Below are positions 49,190-60,871 of a stretch of DNA of 64,000 nt, one piece after another. The position numbers and the translations under genes are program-made. The notes under the pieces were generated by a model that saw nothing but the letters and a program-made list of their open reading frames with translations, had not been told where the DNA came from and did not search any database. Location of the stretch: the NCBI GenBank assembly GCA_013398015.1, contig VZRR01012752.1, forward strand, positions 434,001-498,000. The letters run 5' to 3'. Position 1 is the first letter of the stretch, and each line of letters starts with the position of its first letter. The stretch is from Oreocharis arfaki (lineage: Eukaryota; Chordata; Aves; Passeriformes; Paramythiidae).

Positions 49190-49520
49190 CCTGAGAAATT
49201 AAAGGATAATTAAATTAAGCTTAGCTCTGCTTCATACTACATATGAACAATTTGATTAATGCAAATATGTACAAATGACTGTTCCATTGTGCTCTGCATT
49301 GAGATATTGCTTCTCAAACTTTTCCTCCTTTGCATTTTGCTTAGTATGCTGTCATTTGCATTAACAATAATATCATGAGATTTTTTTATCCCATGATGAA
49401 TATTTGCATAAAATTTTTTATAGACGATGTCTGAAGGGTTCACAATGACCGAATGTCTCTGATAATAGCATGACATAAATTTGAAAGAAATCTGTCTAAA
49501 GTACAGTTGAAATGAAACAG
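49190..49520. promoter_or_regulatory. Candidate regulatory element: cluster of POU-octamer motifs
   Basis: Three perfect octamer motifs lie within about 150 bases: ATGCAAAT at 49259-49266 and ATTTGCAT at 49354-49361 and 49402-49409. A one-mismatch CTTTGCAT lies at 49328-49335. AACAAT-type (SOX-like) and TAATTAAATTAA homeodomain-like strings lie in between. The segment is not a repeat and is not AT-monotone like the tracts elsewhere. Octamers bind POU-family factors, often together with SOX proteins. This is a motif-based inference only. Confidence 0.3.
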
Positions 49521-49602
49521 ACTATGTCGCACTACACAATACTTTAAATGTTTGCATTATGAATGCTATGTTTGCTGGTCTATCTTTACTAAATGAAACA
49601 CC

Positions 49603-50070
49603 CATAGAATTACAGAGTGGTTTGTCTTGAAAGGGACCTTAAAGATCATCTAGTTCCAGCCCCCTTGCCAGGGGCAGGGACACCTTCCACTAGACCAGGT
49701 TTGTCAAGGACCTATGTAACCTGACCTAGAGCACTTCCAGGGATGGGGCACATCTTCTCTGATGGGCCACAGCTTCTCTGAGCAACCTGTTCCATTGTCT
49801 CACCACCCTCACATTAAATCTAATCTAAACCTGACCTCTTTCAGTTTAAAGCCATTACTCCTTGTCCTGTCACTGCATGCTGTTGTAAGTAGTCCCTGTG
49901 CATCTCTCTTGGAGGCTCCCTTTAGGTACTGGAAAATGCTATAAGGTCTCCCCAGAGCCTTTTCTTCTCCTGGCTTAAAAGCCCCAACTTTCCCAGCGAT
50001 CTATATTGGAGAGGTGCTCCAGCCTTCTGATCCTCTTAACAGCTCTCATCTGGACTCCCTCCGATAATTG
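49603..50070 (-). mobile_element. CR1 LINE 3' part, minus strand
   Basis: First-subfamily CR1: AAGGGACCTTAAAGATCATC near the 3' terminus, CACTAGACCAGG, CACAGCTTCTCTGAGCAACC and CTTTTCTTCTCCTGGCTTAA mark 3' UTR through ORF2. The 'primary' GATGGGGCACATCTTCTCTGATGGGCCACAGC stretch near 49.74-49.77 kb contains a small local duplication of the CATCTTCTCTG/CAGCTTCTCTG block. It is 5'-truncated near 50070. Confidence 0.93.
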
Positions 50071-53000
50071 CCTTCAAAATTGTTTTCATGCTTAAATTAA
50101 TTACCTCAGAATAAGGATTATATTACACAACAACCAAATGCATGTATCTTCTTCCTGAGGTTCCATTTATGCATTAAAAGTATGCCTCTGCACACACACA
50201 GAAACACGTGCTTTCCTATTAACAACTTTAAGGTAAGTCGGCCTCTCTTTAATGTACTGTTGAATGTGATTTAATGAATCGTGACTGAAAAGTAGACTTC
50301 TGGGGATATGTCACTGTCAACACATTCTGTCTCTCTGGCATGTTGTCATTGGTGATCATGATTACCCTGGATGAATGGTTTTATGCTCCTTTCTAACTCA
50401 TAGTTACTGACCTGACATGCAAAGTTAACAGAAAAAATCAACACACAGGTGAAAAATGATGGGACTTGTGCTAGTTCCTGCCATGCCATGCCGCACACTC
50501 CAGTTCCTTTTCCTGACTACTCAGTTGTCAGCCCTGCTGATTTCTTCTAAATTAAATTATGAGGTATTTGACATGTGAAACATGAGCCTACTGTCTGGAA
50601 TTAACTGAAGTCCTTTATAAATTATAGATCTGATCTGAAGTAGGAAGACATCAAATAGTTGAGGATAGTAATGCATTTCTGTGGTTTGTTAGATTGCTGG
50701 GTGTATATCCACATGGGAATTATTAGAGCTGGAAAGCATCTGTTGAAGTCAAAGGCAAATATCCTTTTTCTTTCCAAGTGAAATCAACTTTATGTCTACT
50801 ACGGAAATGGTTTCATATTCTAAGATACACTGTGCTGTCCTTTCACTAGGGAACAAAGCCACTGACCACATCAGCTGGAATATAGACAGATTGAAGTCTG
50901 AAGGGAAAAAAAAACCTGCACAGTTTCAGTGAGAATACTTGATCATAAAAATTTCAGATTTCCATGTTTTCTTTTCTTGTTTATTCACTTGTGCATCTTT
51001 AGGAGAAAAGCCAGCAGTTCTGCAATGATGTCCCCAACTCCAACAGGCCTAGAGTCCATAGGAATGACACCTAAAATTGCTTAAAAATTATGAAATCCTT
51101 GCTGTGGAACTCCATTTCTCAAAATGTAAAAATTATTTAAGAAAAAATTTCCCAACTTGGTAAATATACCAGAGTGTAATCATTCTGACTGTAACAATTA
51201 GTCTTTCCTTAGGATAATCATATCTTTGGCAAAAGGAGTAAAATAAAATTATGTAATTATTTTTAAATTATCAAAGCCATTTACCTCTAAAGAATCTATA
51301 AAACTTGCTTTTCCAGCCCTGTCAAAATCAGTCGTTCAAGTCCGGGGTTTTGATCAATCATCATTCCAGACAAGGATTTTCAATCCTTCATGGCAAAATT
51401 TGCATTTTTGAGTCAACATTTAAGTTCCTAGTTGATTGTGAGTTCTAGTAATAGGAACTGAACTTTCACAAATCATGTCAGATTAATTAGATTTTCAGTA
51501 TCTGAGAAATTATTTGATTTCTCTGAAAAAATTATTTGAAAAGAGATTATGGTGGGGGTTTTCTCAGTGCTTGTTTACATGTGTTTTATGAGCCCAGGAG
51601 GTAATATGGCTGAGAACAAAGTGGTCTCACGCAGATTTCAGTGAGACTGCTCCATCACCTGCAGTGAAATGCCCCTGATACGTGCCAAAGCAAGACATGA
51701 ACCAGGCTGGATTTTCAAAGTCCTTCGCTGCTCATCATTGGCCTCTCAGTGCTTCTGTTCCTTCTTGTCTAGTCCAGCATCTCCTACCAGCTTAAGCTCA
51801 AAATCATTAATGAATCATGCATTTTTTGCATTGTATCCAAGGTTTTCACCCACAAATTTTTTACTTGATCATCTCTGTATGCTTGTTTTTATTTCACCTT
51901 CTTTTTTAACACACTCTTGCTGCTTTTGTCTGATAAAGGCTATAAGACACTCAGCCAAAATGATGAAAAAATTAGAAATAAGAAATCTTGTCATGTAAAT
52001 ATAATGGATCTATGAAAAGTCAGAACAGCTATTAATAAGGCAAAAAAATTAAAAGAAAAAATGGGGGGAAAAAAGGAAATAAAAACCAGTACAGAAAAAA
52101 ATTACAAAATCCTCTAGATTTTGCTTTACTATAGACTTAAGTCTAATCCAACCGTCTGGTCTTTCCTTGCATATCTATGCACCCAGGAGCAGACACAATG
52201 TAGCCAGTAAATGAATGCTAATACCTTTTCTATTTGATTTCTGGTGTGATGCTCTTAAAGTCAAGAGGCAGTGGTGGGCAGCTTTCATTCTGTGTGACCT
52301 TGGTTGCACACATGGCTGTCTGGGCATGGCCTGGGGATATAAGATCTAATGTGTACTCAGGTCATTTCATTTCTGTGAGAAATATTAAACATTTTTTGTG
52401 AAAAATTGAAAAAGAAAATAATGTCAGAATATCTTGCTCAAACTTTTTGCAATTCGTGTTTTAACATTCTTTTTTTTTTCCCTGAAATATCGTTTTTTTG
52501 AACATTGACCCTTTATGTTTTGCTGTATCTTTTAAGGTATGAGAGTTTAAAATATTTAGTAGTTCATGCAAATATTAAGCACAGCTCTAATATAACCCCA
52601 AATATCTTGATTTCTTACTTTTTTTCCCAGTTTGGTTATGAATATAAAAGAAAACACTGTGATTTAGATAGTGGTAGATTCTATTCACAGAGAGAGCATG
52701 GGAGAAAGTGCTCTGCATGACTGTACAAGAAATAGGAATCACAGAATAAAGGTTTGTGTCTTAAATTATGTGGAATATGTCCTGGAATTTCTTTCTCATT
52801 AGCTGACAATCTGACCAAGAACAAGATAAGTGATTTTGCAAATTGTAACACCCTTCTTGTCCCATATTTTGACTCACCAAGTGAAGAATGGTTTCTTTTT
52901 TTAAAAATACTGAATTATTAACATATCAGTAGATGTTGTGACCAAAATCTGATTAATGTTCTTAAATATATATTGAATGTATATGAAGCCAGAAAATGTA

Positions 53001-54099
53001 CCTCTTGGCAAATCTAGTTCAAATCACAGTTCTGAATTTAAGCACCCCAGAAGTCACAGAAATTAACTGCCATGAGTATGTTAAGCATGGTCTTTTGATT
53101 CTTGAACTTATGTCCCTTATAAATAGCAAAGTGCTTGGGCTTCCTTGATCTGGCTGGAATAGAAATGAGTGTAACATGCGGTGATACATGACCTGTATAG
53201 TAACATCTGAATATTTCTTTGACACAAACTTTGATTTAAACCATCTTAGTGAGAAATGGATGTTTGAGCAAACACACCCCAGCATGAGGAACAGAATCTG
53301 TAAATAGCCTGTAGAAATAAAGTCAACGTATATAAATAGAAGTACTATGTAATAGTTTAAACAAATGTTTCTTTGAAGAATAAGCGTACTGACTGGCTCA
53401 AGAACATTTGTAGTTCATGATTTACTGATTGTCTGCTGTTAAACTCTGTGCTTTTGGTTTCACTGGACTTTTCATCCCCTCTATCCTATATCTTGAAGGT
53501 ACAATCCATTGTTTATTCTGGATATACTGTATGGTAAAACATTTTTGACATGTAGTCCAAACATCCCATGAAAGATAATCTTTTTTGATTATGGTAGGTC
53601 TTTTTGCTGTTGTGTGTTGTGACTCAGACTTATAAATGAAGGATGTGAAAGAATATGTGGAGGATGCACTGACTCTACAAAGAAGTATCTTTATAATGAC
53701 GTATCTCATGGAAGGTTCCATGGAGCTTCAGAAATTGTCAGGATCCAGTTGTTTTTATGATTTTTGGGTTAGAGGGGTGAGGTTTGAAGGAGCAGTTGGG
53801 AGAAATATGCTTTTAGAAATAAAATTTCTCTGTTTTCTGTAATATCTCTATTTCCAGAACAGTGAATTAAAAAAAAACAAGCCAAAAACCCTGAGGTTAA
53901 AAGTTTCATAAGTGGTTTTTTTGATCTAAAATCGTTAGCTCTATGTTCTAAAATAAGTAATTTAGCACTTATCTCAAAGAGTGTTTAATCAACATATGTG
54001 TGCTTTTGAATATTGGTTTTTAGGTAATTCAAGAAATGAACAGTACTCAGGTGTTATGTGCTGGAAGTAACTCAGATGATAGAAAACTCCTGTAAAATA
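50071..54099. other. Unique non-coding stretch, AT-rich
   Basis: About 4 kb with no interspersed repeat recognised. Several short homopolymers lie at 52.0-52.5 kb. The 109-codon frame at 51669-51998 shows no known motif. Confidence 0.5.
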
Positions 54100-54442
54100 G
54101 TGTGGTCCATCTAGGAAAATCAAGAGAAACTGACAGTCTTGGGGTGTTGGTAGATGAGCAGCTTGATGTGACCAGGCTAGGTCAAGGGGGAACGGCTTTA
54201 AACTGGCAGAGGGTAGGTTTAGATTTAAGGAAGGAATTGTTTACTGTGAGGGTGGTGAGATACTGCCACAGGTTGCCCAGAGAAGCTGTGGATGCCGCAT
54301 CCCTGGAAGTGTTCATGGTCACATTAGATAGTGCTTTAAGCAACCTGGTCTAGTGGAAGGTGCTTCTGCCCATGTCAGGGGGGTTGGAACTAAATGATCT
54401 TTAATGTCCCTTCCGACCCAAACCATTCTGTGATTTCTATGA
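54100..54442 (+). mobile_element. CR1 LINE, internally deleted, plus strand
   Basis: Two CR1 blocks are joined. The first (GGTCCATCTAGG to about 54175) encodes the 'LGVLVDEQLDV' part of ORF2. It then jumps to AAGGGGGAACGGCTTTAAAC, hundreds of bases further along in a complete element. From there the copy is collinear to its terminus AACCATTCTGTGATTTCTAT. It is a first-subfamily copy with the 3' UTR intact. Confidence 0.93.
54102..54353 (+). pseudogene. CR1 ORF2 C-terminus with in-frame deletion
   Basis: The 84-codon frame stays open across the deletion junction. SLGVLVDEQLDV at residues 12-23 is followed within a few residues by LGQGGTALNWQRVGLDLRK, and the frame ends with ALSNLV and the stop codon typical of the family. 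The junction therefore removed a multiple of three bases, or later changes restored the frame. It lacks all polymerase motifs. Confidence 0.8.
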
Positions 54443-56342
54443 TGTCCTAAATATGGGTATTTCGTTCCTTAAGTGTAAAGCTAAAGATGCTGATAACTGC
54501 TGCAGCAAAATTTTCAGATGAATATATGAGAAGTCCAAGAAAATTGAAGCTGTATTGCAATTACAAGATCTATATTTCATCTGTGAAAAGAGCTGCTGTG
54601 AGTGGGCTGCTGTGCATTTAGTTTCCAGGGAAGGGTGGGTGGAAAACCAGCACAGAACAGAACGTCTATGAGGTTGAAAAAACCTATTGTGCCATAAGAA
54701 TGATCACTGGAAGGAAAGAGTATGAACTGTAATGAAGCTGAAAGAAATCGCTGTGTAATTGTGAGGCTCAGATAAACACATAAGGCAGAAAATTAGATCG
54801 AAAATATCTGATATTTATTCAAGCCTATGGTGGTATTTCCAGTAGTTTCTTTTATACAAATAATTTATCTGGGCCTTCCATGAATTCCATTGTTTAATCT
54901 GAATATTTATTTCAAAGTGGTATTAAATTCTTTGTGTAGCTTAATGGCATTCCAGCTTTGTAGTGACATTATCCTGATCACCTCTCAGTCTGTGATCACT
55001 TCAGAATGTGTTTTGTTTGAATGTTCTGGAAAATGGGTGGCTCTGGGTCAAGACTATGCAAGAGAAAGAACATATGTATAGAGGAGGTCTTAAAAGTGGT
55101 CTGGCAACTATTTTAAAATAAAAATCTCTTTAAGAACAAAGTGAAATGCATTTGCATTTTTGAATCTTGATTTGCAATCCATATTATAAATCTGAGGTTA
55201 AAAATTTGTTGACTTACAAGGATGCACAGCACCTTGGGTTTTGGGGGAAAGTGGGGAAGAGATTTTTGTTATGGATGAGATCCCTCTCATCTCATGAAAA
55301 GTCTGGTAGGCATAATATTTATGAGGATTTATTATGAGGAAGAAAAATGTATTCAAACTGAAAATATGAAATCCATATAATTATAATTAGTTATAACATC
55401 AATACATTTGCATTTTTAAAAGTATTTTTTCTGAAAATAAACTACTCCCTTTCAATTATGAACATTATCTCTGCCATGAGACATTATATTATTGCACCTT
55501 TCTTGGTACAAATAGTGTAAGGGGTATTTGAAGCAGCAAAAATAAAACAGTTATAATAAAGGGTAAAAAATCAACAGTAACCTATTGTTCCACATTAAAG
55601 ACCAGAATATATATCTGTGACTATTTTTAAGCTCACTATTCTTCAAATTTATATAAAGCTAATTTGTTTAACATTCAAAACCTATTTCATAGGAAGAATT
55701 TCCAAGAAACAGGCAATAGATTAATTCTCTCAAAATATACTCTTGAAGTGTATGGGAGGAACAAAACAACAGGAGTTTTGCCTGCACATCACAAAAATGT
55801 TACTTTGTCTGCAACTTTTGTAAGCTTCTAGTGCACTGTGTTTCACTCTCTCCTCCCCAAGTCAAAGTGGGAAAATACGTAGTGTACGTCTGTCCATCTG
55901 AGCAAATTGATATTTATGCACTATGTCATATGCCATAATGGGCAGCTATAAATAAATGGATTTTGAAAGAAATCTGGATGAAGCTAAGGCCCAGATCCAA
56001 ATAAGGACTTATGTGCCTTAAGAAAGACTTGGAAGAATTTAGTGCCCTAGTGATCTTGAAAACTGCTAAGCCACATCTGTTTAACTCCAGAGACGGTTAA
56101 TAAACCATATTATTGTCTATTTTTGAACTCTGCATGTCACCAGATACCATGGCCTGGTTCTGTATGGGCCCAGATCTGCCCCAGTTTGACACAGTGATTG
56201 TGCCATTGAGTGCTTAACTCATGCTTAGTACGTGGTGTCTGATCATAAAATGTCTTTGAACCTGTCAAGATAGGAAAAGAACTGTGGCTGCTGATTGGGT
56301 AGCAGCTCAATCAGAGGGCAGTGTTCCCTCACAGCATTGTAA
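54443..56342. other. Unique non-coding stretch, AT-rich
   Basis: No gene or repeat was recognised. ATTTGCAT-type octamers occur at about 55150 and 55407. Confidence 0.5.
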
Positions 56343-56822
56343 AATCATAGAGTCCTGGAATGGTTTGGGCTAGAATGGACCTTCAAGATCACCTAGTTCC
56401 AACTCCCCTGGTGTCCCTGGGACACCTTCCACTAGACCAGGTTGCTCAAAACCCCATCCAACCTGGTTTGGAACACTTCCAGGGATGGGACATCCACAAC
56501 TTCTCTGGGCAACCTCTGCCAGTGTCTCACCACCCTCATAGTAAAAAATGTCTTCCTAATATTTAGTCTAAACTCACCCTCTGTTCATTTAAAACCATTC
56601 CTTTTCCTATCACTATATGCCCTTGTGGAATGTTCCAGTGCAGCTCTCTTGCAGGCCCCCTTAAGGTACACAAAGGATGCTCTAAGGTCTTCCCAGAGCC
56701 TTCTCCAGGCTGAACAACCCCAATTCTCTCAGCCTGTCTGCATAGGAGAGATGTTACATCATCTCTGTGGCCCTCCTTGGGATTCGTTCCAGCAGGTCCA
56801 TGTTCTTCTTATATTATGATCT
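56343..56822 (-). mobile_element. CR1 LINE 3' part, minus strand
   Basis: First-subfamily copy. TGGAATGGTTTGGGCTAGAA marks the 3' terminus, then CACTAGACCAGGTTGCTCAA, CATCCACAACTTCTCTGGGC, CCTTCTCCAGGCTGAACAAC and CAGCCTGTCTGCATAGGAGA follow in CR1 order. It ends near CAGGTCCATGTTCTTCTTAT. ORF2 carries stops and small indels. Confidence 0.94.
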
Positions 56823-58904
56823 CTTCTCTATCCGTACCAATATGTATGAGGAGCGTCCCAGTTTCAGAGGAAAGTGAAGAAAATGCTTCTGGGCTAGGTA
56901 GCCTGGTGAGGAGGTCAGCCAATGAGGAGGAAACAAAAGTGAACTAAAAGTATCCCAGAGAGCAGAGGGAACCAGTGCGGCTCTGCCTATTTTCCCTAAG
57001 TGCTGTAACACCCGAGCTACTGTGGAAAAGGCAGCCGCAACATTTCACATGACGTTTTGGAAGGGCAGCCTTTGATTAATTAGCAAAGGAAAGGAATACA
57101 CTTTAAGCTCCACAAGAAAGATCCATGGGTGAATATCTAGGCAAATAAAATGTTTCCTCGCAGTCCTGACTATCACGTATTGGGCAGGAAAATTAGTGGC
57201 CCACCAGCCAGTTCCAAGGTAGCCAGATCTGATTAACTGTAGAGAGCACCCTACTGCCCATGTGGGTGCAAGATCCTTTTTTATTGCTTAAAACCCTTCT
57301 TTCTTTTTTTTTTTTTTTTGTCATTCAAAAGATCTGTCTTTCAGTTCTTTACTCCTTTTTCATCTAGCATCTAGTGGCCATGGATGATTTGGAGTTCTGT
57401 CTTGGCTCACCTCAGGTCTGTCCTTCAACAGAACCTGTAAAAGCATGATGCTGTTTCATGATAACCTTTTTCTCAATGGCATTTTTTCTCCCTTGATCAC
57501 AATGACACCACAAAGAACATTCTGTTTCTGTTGGATTTTAATCATAACATAGCAGCAAGAAATTTGATGTGCTGTTTTTTGAGAACTTTTATTCAGGCTG
57601 CCAGTTCTTCCAGTGCCTGACAATCTTCAGGGGTATCAGTGAATGTGTGCAAGGTGGCTGAACTGTTTCCAGAGGAAATACACACAGGCAGAAAAATGCA
57701 GAAATGAGCCTTTTTAGGATATCTTTATTAAAGCTTTTTTCTGTAGTCCTTTGCAATCAAAACTGCATGCCAGATAAGTTCAAAATGATCTCTTGTCACA
57801 ACAAAGGATATATCAGGAATGAATCAGCCTGATTTCAAAGCGCTTTTTCCTACTCTTCTGTGTCCTTGCATTCATGGAGCTCTCTTCAGCTTCTACAACT
57901 CACCTACATTTGGAAAAAATCACTTACAGTATAGTACCCAATTTAATCAACATAATGTTTCTGATGTGGAAACAGTCTAATGAAGACTCATTTTGAACTC
58001 TTATTTTGAAATGAAATTACTGTGTCTTCTGTTGCTATACATGGAATTCAGGAAATATTGAAAGACTAGCCAAGGTATCAATATGTTCATCACAGCTATT
58101 TAAAAAAAAACAGTTTTGCAGTCATACAAAAGAGATGCCCAAATCCCAACCTGGGCATGGCACACCCATGAACACTGGACTGTTTGCCATGACAGAAGAG
58201 TAACAAATATCTGAAAGACCAAAGTTTTATTTAGTCAGAAACATGTCTTTGTGTTAATCCAGTTTAAGGGCCTTTTTTGAACTTTGTGGAGGCAACAACT
58301 AGCGGGAGAAAATAAGAGCTTTTACCTCTGAAGTACATGTAATTAATCACTTCATTTCCTTTCTTCCTCCGCTCTGTTGCCATTTTATATGAATATTGCA
58401 ATAAATCAATTAAAAAATAATTTTGAATGCAGTTCATAAAGCATTCAGTCTAGCAAATATCTGGAATGGCAAAGGACATTTCACAGAGCACTACAGATGC
58501 AGAGGTGAAAACAGATGAGGACAGGTAAGTATAAAGAATGTGATTCTAGTATTTGAATAAGTGCAACTGTCTTTTCCTGATGGTGGGTTGGTATGCAGGG
58601 AAGTCAATGAGATGAGTATATTTCTGAGTACTAATGAACCTTTGCTGCAAATCTAAGCAATATTAAATAACATCTTTACAGAACATGGTTGTTGTATACG
58701 AGCATGCCATGAAAATATATGGAAAAGAGAGACAAAATTATAATGCATTTTCTCTAAAGCAATTATTTCTTTCTCATACAGAAAAGCATTGATTAATTCA
58801 TCGTACTCATCCACAAATAGAGAATGAAGATCCCTTTACAGGTAAAATGAAAATACACTCAAGTAAAAGAAAAAGAGTTTATTAGGCAGTTTCTCATTAC
58901 ATTT
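56823..58904. other. Unique non-coding stretch with poly-T
   Basis: Poly-T at 57304-57319. Nothing else was recognised. Confidence 0.5.
57304..57319 (+). repeat. T16 homopolymer
   Basis: Uninterrupted run of 16 T within a CT-rich context. Confidence 0.85.
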
Positions 58905-59285
58905 TTCTTGCCTGGAGAAAAAGAGGGGAGACTTTATCGCTCTCTATAACTACCTAAAAGGAGGGTGTACTGTGGCAGGGGTCTGTCTCTTCTCTCAGGT
59001 AACGAGTATTAGGATGAGAAGAAATGGCCCCAAATTGCTCCAAGGGCAGTTTAGATCGGATATTGTGAGAATTCTTTTCATGGGAAGTGTTGTAAAGCAT
59101 TGGAACAGGCTGTCCAGTGAAGTGGTGGAGTCACCATTCCTGGAAGTGTTCAAAAGGTGTGGATATGGCACTTGAGGACATGGTTTAATAGTGAACATGG
59201 GGGTGGTGCTAGGCTGATGGTCAGACTTGATGATCTTAAAGGTCACTTCCAACCCCAGCAATTCTTAGTGATTCTGTGATTCTAA
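58905..59285 (+). mobile_element. CR1 LINE 3' part, plus strand
   Basis: Second-subfamily copy related to the one at 39.3 kb. TTGCCTGGAGAAAAAGAGG opens it, and AACTACCTAAAAGGAGGGTG, GTCTGTCTCTTCTCTCAGGT ('LFSQVTS') and CATTGGAACAGGCTGTCCAG ('HWNRLSSEVVESP') belong to the ORF2 C-terminus. GGACATGGTTTAATAGTG and the terminus TTAGTGATTCTGTGATTCTA form the 3' UTR. The ORF2 part is open for 67 codons (58972-59175) but stops early after FKRCGYGT. Confidence 0.95.
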
Positions 59286-59484
59286 GTCCCAGTTTGCCAC
59301 ACATGGGAATGTCTGAGCTGAGCTTTATAATTAAATGTTGAGTTTTCCTGGGCTCAGATTTTCGAAGATAAGATGGCCTTGTAGTTCTGTGGTCAAATAT
59401 TCCCAGCTCTCTACAGTTCATTGAGTTAGAACATTGAAAGATTTTAATTCTGACTCTTGTTCATGGAGATTAAACATGGATATG

Positions 59485-59502
59485 CATATATATATACATA
59501 TG
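59485..59502 (+). repeat. (AT)n microsatellite
   Basis: CATATATATATACATATG, a short self-complementary AT run. Confidence 0.75.
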
Positions 59503-60029
59503 TGTCTGTGTGTAACAGCTGAGGAATTTGAATATTCTGTGATAAGAGTTATTAGAAGACAGATAGATCAAAGTAGATTTGAACTCTGAAATAAACATTT
59601 TCAGGACTGAAATTCCTTAACAACTCACCCTATGGTAATGGTTTTTGTTCATTTTTCACTCATTATGGCCATGAAATGAAAGCAGTCAGCACTTACCCAT
59701 CAAATCCTGAAATGCCCTAGGGCTAATCCCGTACTCTTAGTACAGGTGCTAAGGACCTTTGTTCCTGAGGTCAAGGTGATCAGGTTCACAAGCATACCAG
59801 TAAGAGAAGACAGAAGTGAAGTCATCAAATGTGTATGTGACTGCTCAGTTCCACCCACCCTCTTTAACTAGGGATCTTGTTCCTTTGTGCAATATTTGAC
59901 TTTCTGGAGTGTTCCCGGCCTTTGGCCTCCACCCAAGAATATGTGAGGCACAATACCTAGGGCAGGAGGAGAGGGAATAATTCTCACAGGTCACAGTCAA
60001 TTCCTCATTCAGATGTGGACTGGTTTATT

Positions 60030-60215
60030 TATAATTTGAACCATACTACTTTATATATGATTATATACAATACATAATACAATATAATACATAATACAAC
60101 AACATACCATTTTATTCTAATTATATAAGGATATGACATATTAATTGTATATTATAGATTCTAATTCCACATTAATTAATATAATTATATTAAAATGATA
60201 TTTTATTTTATTACT
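60030..60215. repeat. AT-rich low-complexity tract with ATACAATA-type units
   Basis: Nearly G/C-free for about 185 bases. Imperfect repeats of the ATACAATACATAATACAATA type at about 60.07-60.10 kb pass into TTAATTAATATAATTATATT. It may form cruciform or bent DNA. No family was recognised. Confidence 0.7.
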
Positions 60216-60680
60216 TTTTTTATTTATTTCATCATCCCTAATTATTTTTCATGTCTATTATTTCCATTGCTTTGTTACTACTGCTTTTTTTTAAAAAAAA
60301 AATGGATGCATTTTTTCCCCCATATCACATGGCTGTGCTTTTTCAGTGTTTGATAGATGGTCATCAGCAAGCTGTAATTCCCAGGTGGCTTCCTGCAGGC
60401 CTCTGTTTTACCTGCATAATTACTGTAAAGGGATTTTCTATATCCTTACTGAGTCTTGTGCTCTGCTGGGCTCAGTTTCGTTCACTTTTTGCCACCCAGG
60501 CTACATAGCAAGGGAGAGATAAAATGACTAAACTAGTTGTCAATACCTAGGCACTTGTTCCTCTGGAGTGTAATGTTCCCAGGCTTGCTTTTTGGAATTC
60601 CCTGACTGCAGTAACACGGTGATTTTCTGGGGAGAGGGAAAGAATTGTTTTCTTTCCATCCCACATTTTCTGAGAATCGT

Positions 60681-60871
60681 AATGTTCCGCTGGAACAGGT
60701 TGACCAGAGAATGAATGGATGTCTCATCCCTGGAACTGTTCAGGGCCAGGTTGGATGGGGCTCTTGAGAAATCTGGTCTGATGGAAGGTGTCTCAGCCCA
60801 TGGCAGGGGGGTTGGAACAAGATGATCTTTAAGGTCCCTTCAAACCCAAACCATTCCGTGCTTCTATAATA
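60681..60871 (+). mobile_element. CR1 LINE 3' end, plus strand
   Basis: CCGCTGGAACAGGTTGACCA marks the 'WNRLTRE' region, and GGCCAGGTTGGATGGGGCTC precedes the family's ORF2 end. GGGGGTTGGAACAAGATGAT and the terminus AAACCATTCCGTGCTTCTAT complete the 3' UTR. First subfamily, 5'-truncated to about 190 bases. Confidence 0.94.

Larger units (their letters stand above)
59286..60680. other. Unique stretch with AT-rich tract
   Basis: Contains an AT dinucleotide run at 59485-59502 and the AT-rich tract listed separately. No gene or interspersed repeat was recognised. Confidence 0.5.
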
